Positions 52,742 to 62,131 of a stretch of DNA of 64,000 nt are shown here, piece by piece; position 1 is the first letter of the stretch; each line of letters opens with the position of its first letter. The DNA lies in assembly GCF_011440305.1 (NCBI RefSeq), contig NZ_JAAOIW010000008.1:248001-312000 (forward strand). Direction: 5' to 3'. A program made the position numbers and the translations under genes. This DNA comes from Paenibacillus agricola. Its GTDB lineage: Bacteria; Bacillota; Bacilli; Paenibacillales; NBRC-103111. The notes beneath the pieces were generated by a model. That model ran no database searches. It was not told where the DNA came from and was given only the letters and a program-made list of their open reading frames with translations.

Positions 52742-54388
52742 CTATTTTGTACCTGTAGCTATCTTTCTTCCCGCTTCATTTAATAACGAATATTTATGGA
52801 AGATACCAAAGCCAGGGGATTGAATCCATGAATCGAATCTATCCGAGCGATACGCCCAGTTTTGCTCTGGATAGAATAGCACTAGACTTGTTGGTTGACG
52901 GTTAAACAGCTTTTGCATATCGAACGATATCAGCTTACGGCCTTCAATCGTCGGCTCAGCTTTCCACTTCTCGAATAGAGTATCCCATTCTGGATAAGCA
53001 AGACCCTTCTTCCACAAATAATCAGCGCGATGGGACATAATGAATTGATCGGGATCAGCTACACCATGTGCTCCAATATTGCCGATAGTAAGATCGAAAT
53101 TTCGTTCCGAAGATATCCCCGCAAGAGTTCCTGCATCCATAACCTCCACCTTGAGGTTAACGCCAACTTTCAAGAATTGCTCCTTCAACAGCTCAGCGGT
53201 ACGGATAAAGGTAGGCTCAGCGGAAGAAACAGCCAGCCTTATATCAAGCTTCTTACCGTCCTCTGATTCACGAATACCATCACCATCACGATCAATAAGC
53301 TTCAGACTGTCCAGAATGCTCTGAGATTGCTTGGCATCATACGGCGTGCTCAGATCGGGATTGGTCCAAGGTGAATCTGGATGTGGATATCCTTTGAAAG
53401 CAGGACGCGCATGTTTCAGTAATACAATATCAGTAATCGCCTGACGATCAATCGCTAACGAGAGTGCATTACGGAACTCATGGATATTGAGCGGGAATCT
53501 CTGATAATTGGTCCTGAGCTCAGCGATCGTAAGCTCTGGTGTTGTCGTTACCTTAATATTAGCCGCACCTTTGAAGGTATCTAGCAATTCCGGCGGTACG
53601 CTCTTCGCCGCAGCATCGATCTCTCCGGATCGAAGCGAATTGAACATCGCAGTCTGATCCTTGATAATTGGCATATACAACGTTTTAACAGCCGGTTTGC
53701 CCATGAAGAAATCCTGATTGGCTTCAAGCTTATAATATTGATCAGGCACATATTCAACCAGTTTGTAAGGTCCTGTTCCAACGGCCAGTTCTGTGTATTT
53801 ACGCGGATTTTCTACTTTGCTCCAAATATGCTTTGCAAGGATCGGCAAGTCTGCGAGGGTTACTGTCTTCAAAGACGGGCAGGCATATGCACAAGTAAAC
53901 TTAACCGTGGATTCATCAAGCAATGTTATTGTACTGATCTGTGGCACATCACTAACATGGTGCGAGTGTCTATTCTGCGGACCATCGCGGTAATACTCAT
54001 AAGTAAATTTCACATCTTCTGCTGTGAATGGTGTTCCATCGTGCCATTTGACACCGCTGCGCACCTTGACTACCCAATTAAGGCTGTCTACTTGCTCTGC
54101 GGATTCAGCTAGCCATGGCTGTGGCTCAGCAACATAGGGTGAAGGGCCAAACAATTTATCAAATACCAGCTCCGTCATGAAATCAACACTAGTGTTATAA
54201 ATATTGAGCGGTCCAGCGTCAGTAGGGACGGCGATTTTCAGTTGTTCGATTTGTTGAACGGCTGCTGCCGGAGTATTCGTTGCTGTATTCGCAGCTGTAT
54301 TCTCTGTTTTATTCGTGCAGGCTGTAAGCATTAATGTCGCAATTAACACACAACTTATGTAAAACCTCTTACTTCTAACAAACAACAT
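52742..54388 (-). CDS. Family-5 substrate-binding lipoprotein, second importer
   Basis: 548 residues from the ATG at 54388 (MLFVRSKRFYISCVL), preceded by GGGGGA at 8 bases; a start at 54424 has no such site. The signal peptide ends in the lipobox LTAC. Family-5 motifs are VKWHDGTPFTAEDVKFTYEY, AVGTGPYKLVEYVPDQ and FRNALSLAIDRQAI. A Fur-overlapped promoter lies 175 bases upstream, so it leads the eleven-gene operon that runs to 44095. Relatives bind peptides, nickel or opine metallophores such as staphylopine; the ligand here is unknown but iron-linked control suggests a metal complex. Confidence 0.88.
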   Translation of the reverse strand: MLFVRSKRFYISCVLIATLMLTACTNKTENTAANTATNTPAAAVQQIEQLKIAVPTDAGPLNIYNTSVDFMTELVFDKLFGPSPYVAEPQPWLAESAEQVDSLNWVVKVRSGVKWHDGTPFTAEDVKFTYEYYRDGPQNRHSHHVSDVPQISTITLLDESTVKFTCAYACPSLKTVTLADLPILAKHIWSKVENPRKYTELAVGTGPYKLVEYVPDQYYKLEANQDFFMGKPAVKTLYMPIIKDQTAMFNSLRSGEIDAAAKSVPPELLDTFKGAANIKVTTTPELTIAELRTNYQRFPLNIHEFRNALSLAIDRQAITDIVLLKHARPAFKGYPHPDSPWTNPDLSTPYDAKQSQSILDSLKLIDRDGDGIRESEDGKKLDIRLAVSSAEPTFIRTAELLKEQFLKVGVNLKVEVMDAGTLAGISSERNFDLTIGNIGAHGVADPDQFIMSHRADYLWKKGLAYPEWDTLFEKWKAEPTIEGRKLISFDMQKLFNRQPTSLVLFYPEQNWAYRSDRFDSWIQSPGFGIFHKYSLLNEAGRKIATGTK

Positions 54389-54561
54389 GCTTGCATCCCC
54401 CAACAGTTTATATTTGCTTACCAAAAACTACTTTCATACCAATATGTAGAATCTCTTTGTGTGGTGCAGTGCACGTTCACACAGTATGGGACTAAGCTCG
54501 GCTAACTGTACGATTCCCTCCTTGCTCTCCGAGATAAATGATCGTCATTACGCTAAAGATA

Positions 54562-54590
54562 AATATAATACAAGTGATAACGATTATCAA
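54562..54590 (-). promoter_or_regulatory. Promoter of the eleven-gene operon
   Basis: Minus strand TTGATA (54585-54590), 17-base spacer, TATATT (54562-54567). It is a good sigma-A match 175 bases before the binding-protein start. Confidence 0.75.
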
Positions 54591-54594
54591 TATC
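54576..54594 (-). promoter_or_regulatory. Fur-like box over the -35 of the eleven-gene operon
   Basis: Plus strand GATAACGATTATCAATATC matches the classic 19-bp Fur box GATAATGATTATCATTATC at 17 of 19 positions and covers the -35 element. Confidence 0.8.
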
Positions 54595-54879
54595 ATCGAA
54601 TGACTTCCGCATTGAAATACTGAGTCTGGGCTAGTAAAAATCCATCCTTATTAAATTTTTGAATACATCTATTTATTTATTTGATACCACACGTTTTTAA
54701 CTACAAAAAAGCCGCCCAGTGCCTTTCACTATGTTGGAAAGATAGCACCCCTGCGGTCGGATATGCCAGCCTAGCGGGACACATCCACAATCCACCGCAG
54801 CCTGATGATCCGGACATTTGGGGAGAACGTTTGCCTAACTCTTCAATGTCTTTGGACCTTGACTAATTGACCTTAAGTA
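54595..54879. other. Gene-free spacer with repeat debris
   Basis: No supportable gene. CACAATCCACCGCAGCCTG followed by ATGATCCGG (54788-54815) resembles the tail of the dispersed repeat, suggesting an old partial copy. On the minus strand GTGC...CTTTC with GAAAG...GCAC followed by CTTTTTT near 54708-54755 could be an old terminator. Confidence 0.35.
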
Positions 54880-55072
54880 GCACGATGGGTCTCAAGTATT
54901 TCGCCGCGTCCGTAGACAAGCAACATCGGTTTCGCATCAGCAGCGACGCTGTGTAACGCAAAAAGGAGCCTGCCACCGTATTCAGTGGCAAAGCTCCTTT
55001 TCGTTGTTGTGGATTTGCAGTATGGATACGATCCGCTGTGTGGCAAATCCACAATTCGTCGCCGTTTGATGT
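54880..55072 (+). repeat. Dispersed two-hairpin repeat, copy E
   Basis: Long copy: upstream arm (TATTTCGCCGCGTCCG, then TTTCGCATCAGCAGCGACGC), GTGTAACGC, hairpin 1 (AAAAAGGAGCCTGCCAC with GTGGCAAAGCTCCTTTT) and hairpin 2 (TGTGGATTTGC with GCAAATCCACA). On the minus strand it follows the last permease gene of the amino acid importer by about 20 bases and is the only terminator-like structure there. Confidence 0.8.
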
Positions 55073-55092
55073 CACCTTTTACAATGTGGCCA

Positions 55093-55812
55093 TTACCCCT
55101 TGGAAACAGCGCTAAGTTTTTTATGATTTGAGAAATATTTTTCTAAATATGCGAATAATTGTTCAAATGCTAATATCAAAACCCAATAGACAATGGCAAT
55201 GAGCACATACATCTCCAAGTAACGGTAAGTAGAACCAGCCTCCATCTTTGCAACTGCCATAATATCAATTACTTTTATCGTAAAAGCAAGTGACGTTTGC
55301 TTAAATAAAGCAATAAACAAGTTTGCAAAATTCGGAATGGCACTTACTAATGCTTGAGGAATAAAAATACGAATCATCGCTTGTGGTAATGTCATTCCAA
55401 CCGATAAAGCAGCTTCCATTTGATTATAGTCCACTGCACGAAGGGCAGCATACCAAACCTCTGCCTGATAGGCTGCTGTATACAGTGAAAAAATGAGAAG
55501 TGCAATAAATGTCTTGTTAAACTCGACAGGAAAGAATGTAACGGCAAAAGCCTCATTTAAATGCACAAATACCTCTGGTAATCCAAAATAAACAAGGTAC
55601 ATTTGAACAAGTAAGGGGACCCCACGGAAAATGGAAATGTACGCTGTTGCTATTTGTGAACATACAGGTATTTGATAAGAACGAACTATAGATAGTAAAA
55701 AGCCAAGAATAAATCCAATGGCTGCCGATACCAAAACCAACAGCAACGTTCTTGGTATGGCATCAATAATTAAAGGCAGCTTGCTCAACATATAATCCCA
55801 ATCTAGTAACAT
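55093..55812 (-). CDS. Polar amino acid ABC transporter permease
   Basis: 239 residues of the HisM/GlnP type with about five transmembrane helices. It has the motif IFRGVPLLVQMYLVYFGLPE and the EAA region DYNQMEAALSVGMTLPQAMIRIFIPQAL. AGGGGTG lies before the ATG. It is the last gene of the eight-gene operon and pairs with the permease at 55825-56526. The closest context is the cystine or S-substituted-cysteine importers such as TcyL/TcyM. Confidence 0.9.
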   Translation of the reverse strand: MLLDWDYMLSKLPLIIDAIPRTLLLVLVSAAIGFILGFLLSIVRSYQIPVCSQIATAYISIFRGVPLLVQMYLVYFGLPEVFVHLNEAFAVTFFPVEFNKTFIALLIFSLYTAAYQAEVWYAALRAVDYNQMEAALSVGMTLPQAMIRIFIPQALVSAIPNFANLFIALFKQTSLAFTIKVIDIMAVAKMEAGSTYRYLEMYVLIAIVYWVLILAFEQLFAYLEKYFSNHKKLSAVSKG

Positions 55813-55824
55813 GTTAAATCACCC

Positions 55825-56526
55825 CTACGCCCTTCTAGCCATAATCTTATATTTCCGTTCCGTACGATTTTGATAAAAGGCAAGCAAACGACCAAATAAC
55901 ATCGAACAGAACCAATATATAAACGATACAGCTAGATATGTTTCAATCAGGGTTATCCCATAATTACGTTGGGTTAATATTTGGGCTTGACCCATGATAT
56001 CAACAACACCGACTGTAAAAACCAAAGACGATTCTTTAAAAATCGTAATTGCATTATTTCCAACAACCGGAATTGAAATGCGTAGCATTTGTGGAATAAT
56101 GATGCGTCGCAACGATTGGAAATATGACATTCCGACTGCACTCGCTGCCTCATGCTGTGATTTCGGTATGGCTAAATAGGAAGAACGAATCACTTCCGAC
56201 ATAACAGCTCCACAATGCAATCCAAAGGCGATCACTGCAAACGTAAAATTACTCCATGAGTTAATTTGGATGCCAACTTGAAGCAATAGCTTGGGTACTC
56301 CGTAAAAAATTAAAAATAATTGTACGATACCAGGTGTACAACGCATAAAAGAAATATACACAATAATCAATTGGGAAAGCACTGGGATTCGAAAAATTCG
56401 AATCAGCGCTAATACGAATCCCAGTAAGGTGCCCCCGACTAATGCCAATACCGTAAAGGATAACGTAAGGGGCAGTTTAGGCAGCAGCTTCCAAAACGCA
56501 TCTATGACTTCTGCAAAATTAATCAA
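55825..56526 (-). CDS. Polar amino acid ABC transporter permease
   Basis: 233 residues, about five transmembrane helices. MRCTPGIVQLFLIFYGVP and the EAA region SKSQHEAASAVGMSYFQSLRRIIIPQM-like (written here in two parts: PKSQHEAASAVGMSYF, LRRIIIPQML) mark it as HisM/GlnP-type. The start is a TTG at 56526 with GGAGGGG seven bases upstream. It lies 12 bases before the second permease gene. Confidence 0.9.
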   Translation of the reverse strand: MINFAEVIDAFWKLLPKLPLTLSFTVLALVGGTLLGFVLALIRIFRIPVLSQLIIVYISFMRCTPGIVQLFLIFYGVPKLLLQVGIQINSWSNFTFAVIAFGLHCGAVMSEVIRSSYLAIPKSQHEAASAVGMSYFQSLRRIIIPQMLRISIPVVGNNAITIFKESSLVFTVGVVDIMGQAQILTQRNYGITLIETYLAVSFIYWFCSMLFGRLLAFYQNRTERKYKIMARRA

Positions 56527-56553
56527 AAGGTTGCCCCTCCGTTCAAAAAAATA

Positions 56554-57417
56554 TTAGTTCAACTTTACGTCTTCAAGAGGCTTGAACATGTTCACCTTAA
56601 AATATTTTTCAGAAAGTGCTGGCAATGTACCGTCTTCCACCAATGCTTTTGTTACTTCATCAAAACGTGCTGCTAGATCTTTTTTCTCTTTGTTAAATAA
56701 TACCCAAATCGGTTCTTTTGTTATATAAGCTGCAATTTTCAAAGGTAATTTCAATTGCGCATTTACGTTGTCAAATACGGTTGTGTTTGTTAAAAATGCG
56801 TCATATTTACCGCTAGCTACCCATTGTACGGACTCTGCATCTGTAACCGCATCGATATCCTCTGCAATAATTGGATTACCAGCATTTTTCTTATTGTAAT
56901 CGACGACTACTGTACGTAATCCGGTGGATGGGCTCATCGGAGTTAATTTCTTCCCTCTCATATCATCCAATCTATGAATATCATTACGATCATTTTTCAC
57001 GATCAAAGAGTTCAAAGAATAACCGTATTCTACATTACTGAACAAATATTTAGCTTCGCGCTCTGGGTTACGGTAGTAGAAGTTTGCTGCGAAATCATAT
57101 TTACCAGACTCAACACCAACAAGCATAGCTTCACGAGCGATTTGTTCATATTCGAACTTATATTCTGGTAGACGCTCATCCAACAATTTCAAATACTCAA
57201 CCGTGTATCCTTCCATTTCATTCTTGTCATTCGAATAACTGAATGGAGGATTGGGTACTGCATTACGTGCTACCTTAAGTACAGTTACCTTTGCAGCAGC
57301 AGTTTCGCCGCCGCCTGTTGAAGGCGCTCCGCTATTGTCTTTGCTTGGGCTAGAGCCACATGCAGTTAAAGCCATAACCGATGCTAAAATAATTGCTACT
57401 AAAGAAATCTTTTTCAT
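56554..57417 (-). CDS. Polar amino acid ABC transporter substrate-binding lipoprotein
   Basis: 287 residues from the ATG at 57417, which has GGGGAG eight bases upstream; a TTG two codons earlier is less likely. The signal peptide MKKISLVAIILASVMA ends in the lipobox LTAC. The mature protein is a family-3 receptor (NDKNEMEGYTVEYLKLLDERL; KYDFAANFYYRNPEREAKY). It delivers an amino-acid-like solute to the two permeases downstream and the ATPase upstream. Confidence 0.9.
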   Translation of the reverse strand: MKKISLVAIILASVMALTACGSSPSKDNSGAPSTGGGETAAAKVTVLKVARNAVPNPPFSYSNDKNEMEGYTVEYLKLLDERLPEYKFEYEQIAREAMLVGVESGKYDFAANFYYRNPEREAKYLFSNVEYGYSLNSLIVKNDRNDIHRLDDMRGKKLTPMSPSTGLRTVVVDYNKKNAGNPIIAEDIDAVTDAESVQWVASGKYDAFLTNTTVFDNVNAQLKLPLKIAAYITKEPIWVLFNKEKKDLAARFDEVTKALVEDGTLPALSEKYFKVNMFKPLEDVKLN

Positions 57418-57445
57418 ATTCAATACTCCCCTTTTTACTATCTAC

Positions 57446-58198
57446 TTAGATATCATATGACCATTCTGATAGGTGACTACTAATAAACTCTTTGGTTCGC
57501 TGCTGCTGAGGGTTAGAGAAAAACTCCTTCGGATCAGCTTGTTCTACGACGTTCCCTTTTTCCATAAAAACTACACGTGTGGAAATATCCCGGGCAAAAC
57601 TCAATTCGTGCGTAACGATAATCATCGTTACACCTTCTTGAGCTATTTTTCGAATGACATTCAGCACTTCTCCAACCAATTCTGGGTCTAATGCAGACGT
57701 TGGTTCATCAAATAAAATAACTTCTGGATCTAAAGCGAGTGCTCTCGCGATACCGACACGTTGTTGTTGCCCACCAGATAATTGAGATGGATAATGATCT
57801 GCTTTGTTTGCCAATCCAACCTTTTCAAGTAAAGCCAAGCTTTTTGCTTTCGCTTCCGCTCTTTTCATTTTCTTTACAACAAGCAAACCTTCCATCACAT
57901 TTTCCAATGTATTTTTGTTGGCAAATAAATTATACGATTGAAATACCATCGCTGTTTTTCTACGTAGCTGCAAAATATCTTTGCGGGATAATTTCTCGGT
58001 ATTGACCGATAAGTCACCGATTGTAATCGTTCCCTGATTAGGTCTCTCCAACAAATTAATGCATCTTAAAAGTGTTGTTTTCCCTGATCCACTTGGACCG
58101 AGAATCGAAATGACATCACCGCGATTGACCTGTAGTGAAATTCCTTTCAACACTTCTTCCGAACCAAACTTTTTATGGATATTTTCTAACTGAAGCAT
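57446..58198 (-). CDS. Polar amino acid ABC transporter ATPase
   Basis: 250 residues from the ATG at 58198 (MLQLENIHKKFG), with GGGGGTGG upstream; a longer frame from 58231 has no ribosome site. Walker A is GPSGSGKTT, the signature is LSGGQQQRVGIARALALDP and Walker B is VILFDEPTSALDPELV, all GlnQ/TcyN-like. It lies 28 bases before the binding-protein gene and completes the importer. Confidence 0.93.
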   Translation of the reverse strand: MLQLENIHKKFGSEEVLKGISLQVNRGDVISILGPSGSGKTTLLRCINLLERPNQGTITIGDLSVNTEKLSRKDILQLRRKTAMVFQSYNLFANKNTLENVMEGLLVVKKMKRAEAKAKSLALLEKVGLANKADHYPSQLSGGQQQRVGIARALALDPEVILFDEPTSALDPELVGEVLNVIRKIAQEGVTMIIVTHELSFARDISTRVVFMEKGNVVEQADPKEFFSNPQQQRTKEFISSHLSEWSYDI

Positions 58199-58249
58199 TT
58201 CTTTTCCACCCCCAATTCTCTCGATGCTCAATCGATATCAGTGACCCTA

Positions 58250-59572
58250 TCAAGATTTAGCATACCGATTTGGAACGAAATCCAGTCCCAGGTTTCCACG
58301 CAATGTTGTAGATTCATACTCTTCTCTAAACAATCCCCGTTCACGCAAGATCGGTAATACAAGGTCAATGAACTCACGCGTTCCTTCACTATATGGAGGC
58401 CATACGAAGAAACCGTCACATGCTCTACCTTCAAACCATTTTTGCATACGATCTGCAATTTGTTCAGGAGTTCCTACAAACTCGGATTTTGGTGTGCCAT
58501 AACGGAATGCAGCTTCTCGAAGTGTTAAGCCTAATTCTTTTGCTGCTTTTTTAATACGATTTGCCATATAGCTATAGCCTTCATTACCTTCATCCTGCAA
58601 ATCAGGGAACGGTGCATCTGGATCGAATTTAAACAAATCCACATTTTTAAAGAACAACTTTATTTCTGTTAACGCCTCTTCATAGGTGATATAAGAAAGA
58701 ACCTCTTCAAATTTTGCCTTTGCTTCTTCTTCTGTTCTACCAATTACCGGATTCAAGCCAGCAAAGATTAGAATATCATCTTCATCACGACCCACTTTTA
58801 CAACACGGGCTTTTAAATCTTCAAAAAACGTATTTGCTTCTTCATACGAAATTGGAGTTGTATATACACCTTCCGCGTACTCTGCCGCAAATTTTTTACC
58901 TGCTTCAGATTGACCTGCTTGAAAAATAACGGGTTGTCCTTGAGGAGAACGATTGATGTTTAACGGACCCCGAACTTTGAAAAACTCACCTTCATATTTC
59001 AAAGTATGTAATTTATCTTTATCGTAAAAGAGATTGTTTTCTTTGTCATATACGAAAGCATCATCTTCCCATGAATCCCATAAACCTTGTACAACATCCA
59101 AATGTTCTTGGGCACGTTGATAGCGTTCCGCATGACCGAAGTGTACATCACGGCTGAAATTTAAAGATGCTCCACTTAACGCTGTAGACACAACGTTCCA
59201 ACCTGCACGTCCACCACTAATTTTATCGATTGACATAAATTGACGAGCAACGTTAAATGGCTCTGAGTAGGAAGTCGAAACTGTAGCGACTAGACCAATA
59301 TTTTTGGTAATGGAAGCTAGTGCAGCAAGCAAAGTTAATGGCTCAAATTGATTCACTGACTTTGGAGCACTGTGCTCATCAAAGTACAAGCGGTCAGAGA
59401 AAAATACGAAATCAAATTTGGCTGCTTCTGCTTCTTGAACTTGAAGAATATGCTCTGCAAAATTCACATTACCGTCCGACGGTACGTTGGGATGGCGCCA
59501 AGATGTACGATAATGTCCAATACCGAATACACGAGCACCTAATTTCATTTGTCTATTACGTTTGTTAGCCAT
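58250..59572 (-). CDS. FMN-dependent monooxygenase, NtaA/SnaA/DszA family
   Basis: 440 residues of the bacterial-luciferase superfamily. Family features are DFVFFSDRLYFDEHSAPK near residue 54, ISGGRAGWNVVSTALSGASLNF near 117, GPLNINRSPQGQPVIFQAGQSEAG near 215 and the PEQIADRMQKWFEGRACDGF helix near 380. Relatives (CmoJ, SnaA, NtaA, DszA) use reduced FMN to oxidise sulfur compounds or aminopolycarboxylates. Together with the amino acid importer it suggests oxidation of an imported S-substituted cysteine-like compound. A GGAGG lies before the ATG. A flavin reductase is not encoded here. Confidence 0.88.
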   Translation of the reverse strand: MANKRNRQMKLGARVFGIGHYRTSWRHPNVPSDGNVNFAEHILQVQEAEAAKFDFVFFSDRLYFDEHSAPKSVNQFEPLTLLAALASITKNIGLVATVSTSYSEPFNVARQFMSIDKISGGRAGWNVVSTALSGASLNFSRDVHFGHAERYQRAQEHLDVVQGLWDSWEDDAFVYDKENNLFYDKDKLHTLKYEGEFFKVRGPLNINRSPQGQPVIFQAGQSEAGKKFAAEYAEGVYTTPISYEEANTFFEDLKARVVKVGRDEDDILIFAGLNPVIGRTEEEAKAKFEEVLSYITYEEALTEIKLFFKNVDLFKFDPDAPFPDLQDEGNEGYSYMANRIKKAAKELGLTLREAAFRYGTPKSEFVGTPEQIADRMQKWFEGRACDGFFVWPPYSEGTREFIDLVLPILRERGLFREEYESTTLRGNLGLDFVPNRYAKS

Positions 59573-59599
59573 GCTGTATCCTCCATCCTTACATCACAA

Positions 59600-60577
59600 T
59601 TATAATTTTCTATATTTAGCAATTCCATTTTGTTCCGTTTGTTCAATTAATCCTTCAGACAAAGCATAACGAACTCGAGATATGGTTTCTGTAAAATGGA
59701 ATCGTTTTTGCATCAAAGCAGATACAGGTTCAAATACGCCGTAATATACTTCGTAAGCGGTTTTCCATTCATCCGTTGTAAATTGATCTACCACTTTTTG
59801 TTGACGGTCAGCATTTAACTGCTTAAGCTGCACTAATCGCTCACTAAAATGTGCAAATGGTTGATGATGACCAGGGTACGCGAATTGTACGGAATACGGC
59901 TTTAATTTATCTAACGATTGGATAAAACTATGAACGGGACTAGGATCAAACTCGTCTGACACATAACATGTATCTGGCAAGCTATCCGGCATCACTTGAT
60001 CACCTACAAAGATCACTTCTAAATCTTTACTATAAAATGCACTATGACCAGCAGCATGACCCGGAATACTCAATACCTCGAACGTTGCGTCTCCGATTTG
60101 AATCGTTTCACCATCATCTAATGTGGTCAGTATCGCCTGTGGAAGTACTTGCTGCATATTGTTTTTCAATTGTTCTTCCAACTGCGTAAATAAATCTTCT
60201 GGAAGGCCGTTCTTTTGATAGGTTTCTAGGAAAAAAGAAACAAGAGGTCTACCTTCTCCCCATAACCCTTCAATTTGTTTTTTCGCAATGGTAGATACAT
60301 AAACAGGTGCATGGGATTGTTGTTGAAACCAACCCGCAAGACCATAATGATCTGGATGATGATGCGTTACTAAGATTTTACGAATCTGATCAAATGTAAA
60401 TCCGATTTCTTTACTCAGTTCATGCCATAAAGCAATAATGGCTTCTGTATTAAATCCAGGATCGATTAATGTGTATCCATCCCCGTCTGGTAACAAATAA
60501 CTGTTCATCCAAGGAGGGTTGCCCATCGGGAGACGAATTTGATAAATCCCATGAGTATGCAACGTATAATGACTCAT
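59600..60577 (-). CDS. Metallo-beta-lactamase-fold hydrolase
   Basis: 325 residues from the ATG at 60577, with GGTGGAGG upstream; a GTG at 60589 would start inside that site. The metal motif is VTHHHPDHYGLAGW (HxHxDH type) near residue 83, with IPGHAAGHSAFYS near 170 supplying another histidine and GDQVMPDS near 188 an aspartate. The C-terminal 110 residues resemble the winged-helix-like tail of LACTB2-type members. The substrate may be a thioester or glutathione-like adduct; the gene context suggests a step in the breakdown of the imported compound. Confidence 0.88.
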   Translation of the reverse strand: MSHYTLHTHGIYQIRLPMGNPPWMNSYLLPDGDGYTLIDPGFNTEAIIALWHELSKEIGFTFDQIRKILVTHHHPDHYGLAGWFQQQSHAPVYVSTIAKKQIEGLWGEGRPLVSFFLETYQKNGLPEDLFTQLEEQLKNNMQQVLPQAILTTLDDGETIQIGDATFEVLSIPGHAAGHSAFYSKDLEVIFVGDQVMPDSLPDTCYVSDEFDPSPVHSFIQSLDKLKPYSVQFAYPGHHQPFAHFSERLVQLKQLNADRQQKVVDQFTTDEWKTAYEVYYGVFEPVSALMQKRFHFTETISRVRYALSEGLIEQTEQNGIAKYRKL

Positions 60578-60604
60578 AATATCCTCCACCTCAACTATTA
60601 GTAA

Positions 60605-61789
60605 CTACTTTAATTGTTGGTACGCCTCAAATAAGCGTTGGATTCCCACCACAATTCTTTCCTTTGAAGAATAAGTGAAACACAATCGAATTGTGTTTCT
60701 TCCTTCGCGATTTGCGTAAAAAGCACTACCATTTAACACACTTACACCCTGTTGTTCAGCAAGCTGAGTCAGCTGAATGACATCCGTCGGTTGTGTAAAA
60801 CGAACACTCAAGAAAAATCCACCCTGTGGTACTTCGACTTCTATAAGATCTCCAAATGTGTTTACAAGCGCATGCACCATCGTATCTCTTTGATCCTTAT
60901 AATGTGCATTAACACCATCCAAATACGATTGAAAATCGTTGTTCTGCAAATATGTGGATACGATCTCTTGCATGTATGGATTCGTTTCCGAACCACTCAT
61001 AAATTGCTGCACAAATTTCAATAATGCTGGAGGAACGACTGCCCACCCTAAACGAACACCAGGACCGACAATTTTAGAGAACGTTCCAATATGAATCACA
61101 TGATCTGGAGCAAATGTATGAATGGCAGGAAGATATTCGTTTGTATAGTTCAACTCCAGATACGCATCGTCTTCCAATATATAAAATCCATAGGTTTTCG
61201 CCAATGCAGCCAATTGTTTTCTGCGTTCAACAGACAAAGAAACTCCCGTTGGATTCTGATAGTTCGGCATCACATACAACAATTTGGGCAATGCCTCACC
61301 TGCCTGCGCTCTTCTCTCCAACTCCACTTGCAAAGGTTCGACCAAAATACCGTTCGAATCGATTTCAAAGGGTCGAATTGTAGTGGCACCCGCAAGACTA
61401 AACATACGAATGGCACCAAAAAAACTGGGGTTTTCAACCCAAACTTCATCGTCTACGTTACATAGAATACGTGCCATGATTTCAATCGCTTGCGCAGCAC
61501 CAATCGTAATTTTGATTTGTTCCACTGGCACTTGGATCCCGATTTTTTCAAGGCGTCCACCTACCCAGCTTGGCAAATATGAAATTGCCGGGCCACCGAA
61601 ATAATGAAGTGCGCTTTTTCCTTGCTCGAAAGTAGCTTGTTTGGCTGCCTCGGCGAGCTCTTGAATCGGAAACAAATCTGAATAGGGATACCCAAATGAT
61701 AAATGGACTTGGTCCGGATTATCATTTTTCGTGCCTCCCATGGTTCTAGTACTTTGTAAAAAACGATTATATGTAAAAGATTCGATCAT
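60605..61789 (-). CDS. PLP-dependent aminotransferase, class I/II
   Basis: 394 residues from the ATG at 61789. The PLP lysine is in HIGTFSKIVGPGVRLGW near residue 230; other class motifs are MPNYQNPTGVSLS near 180 and YILEDDAYLELNY near 205. The family includes 2-aminoadipate, valine-pyruvate and aromatic aminotransferases (LysN/MocR-like C-terminal type without the DNA-binding part). AGGAG lies upstream. It sits in the operon with importer, monooxygenase and hydrolase, so it likely removes or adds the amino group of the imported compound. Confidence 0.88.
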   Translation of the reverse strand: MIESFTYNRFLQSTRTMGGTKNDNPDQVHLSFGYPYSDLFPIQELAEAAKQATFEQGKSALHYFGGPAISYLPSWVGGRLEKIGIQVPVEQIKITIGAAQAIEIMARILCNVDDEVWVENPSFFGAIRMFSLAGATTIRPFEIDSNGILVEPLQVELERRAQAGEALPKLLYVMPNYQNPTGVSLSVERRKQLAALAKTYGFYILEDDAYLELNYTNEYLPAIHTFAPDHVIHIGTFSKIVGPGVRLGWAVVPPALLKFVQQFMSGSETNPYMQEIVSTYLQNNDFQSYLDGVNAHYKDQRDTMVHALVNTFGDLIEVEVPQGGFFLSVRFTQPTDVIQLTQLAEQQGVSVLNGSAFYANREGRNTIRLCFTYSSKERIVVGIQRLFEAYQQLK

Positions 61790-61802
61790 CTTTATCACTC
61801 TC

Positions 61803-62075
61803 CTAAATTTCAGATCCCCATTTAGCTACCCATTCATGAACTTTAAATTCACGTACACCATGTATTGCGAAAGGAGAACGAGATAAAATGTCTTCAACCT
61901 CAGCTTGAGACTCACCACGGAATATAATCAATCCTAAGGAACCATCCGCGAATTTGCCGTTTGCGATAACTGTTCCTTGATCGCGTAAATCATCCAAATA
62001 TTTCATATGGTCCGCAAAATATTGATCTTTTTTGGAATTGTCCAATTCAGTTACAAATACTGCAAAGTATGCCAT
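61803..62075 (-). CDS. YciI-family protein
   Basis: 90 residues, first gene of the eight-gene operon. It begins MAYFAVFVTELDNSKK and has the YciI pattern YFADHMKYLDDLRDQGTVIANG then SRSPFAIHGVREFKVHEW. The histidine-aspartate pair of YciI is thought to be catalytic, but the reaction is not known in most members. GGAGAG lies before the ATG. It ends 13 bases before the aminotransferase start. Confidence 0.88.
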   Translation of the reverse strand: MAYFAVFVTELDNSKKDQYFADHMKYLDDLRDQGTVIANGKFADGSLGLIIFRGESQAEVEDILSRSPFAIHGVREFKVHEWVAKWGSEI

Positions 62076-62119
62076 TTGTTATCTCTCCTGTATATAAAAT
62101 TAATTCGATAGTTTTACTC

Positions 62120-62131
62120 GGAATAAGTTCC
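62120..62131 (-). promoter_or_regulatory. Palindrome at the start of the eight-gene operon (possible operator)
   Basis: GGAATAAGTTCC is an inverted repeat with GGAA/TTCC arms directly downstream of the -10. It lies at the expected transcription start, so a repressor could bind there. Identity of the protein is unknown. Confidence 0.4.

Noticed and set aside
54681-54866. 61-codon plus-strand frame
   Set aside because: It covers repeat debris and a possible old terminator; nothing supports translation.
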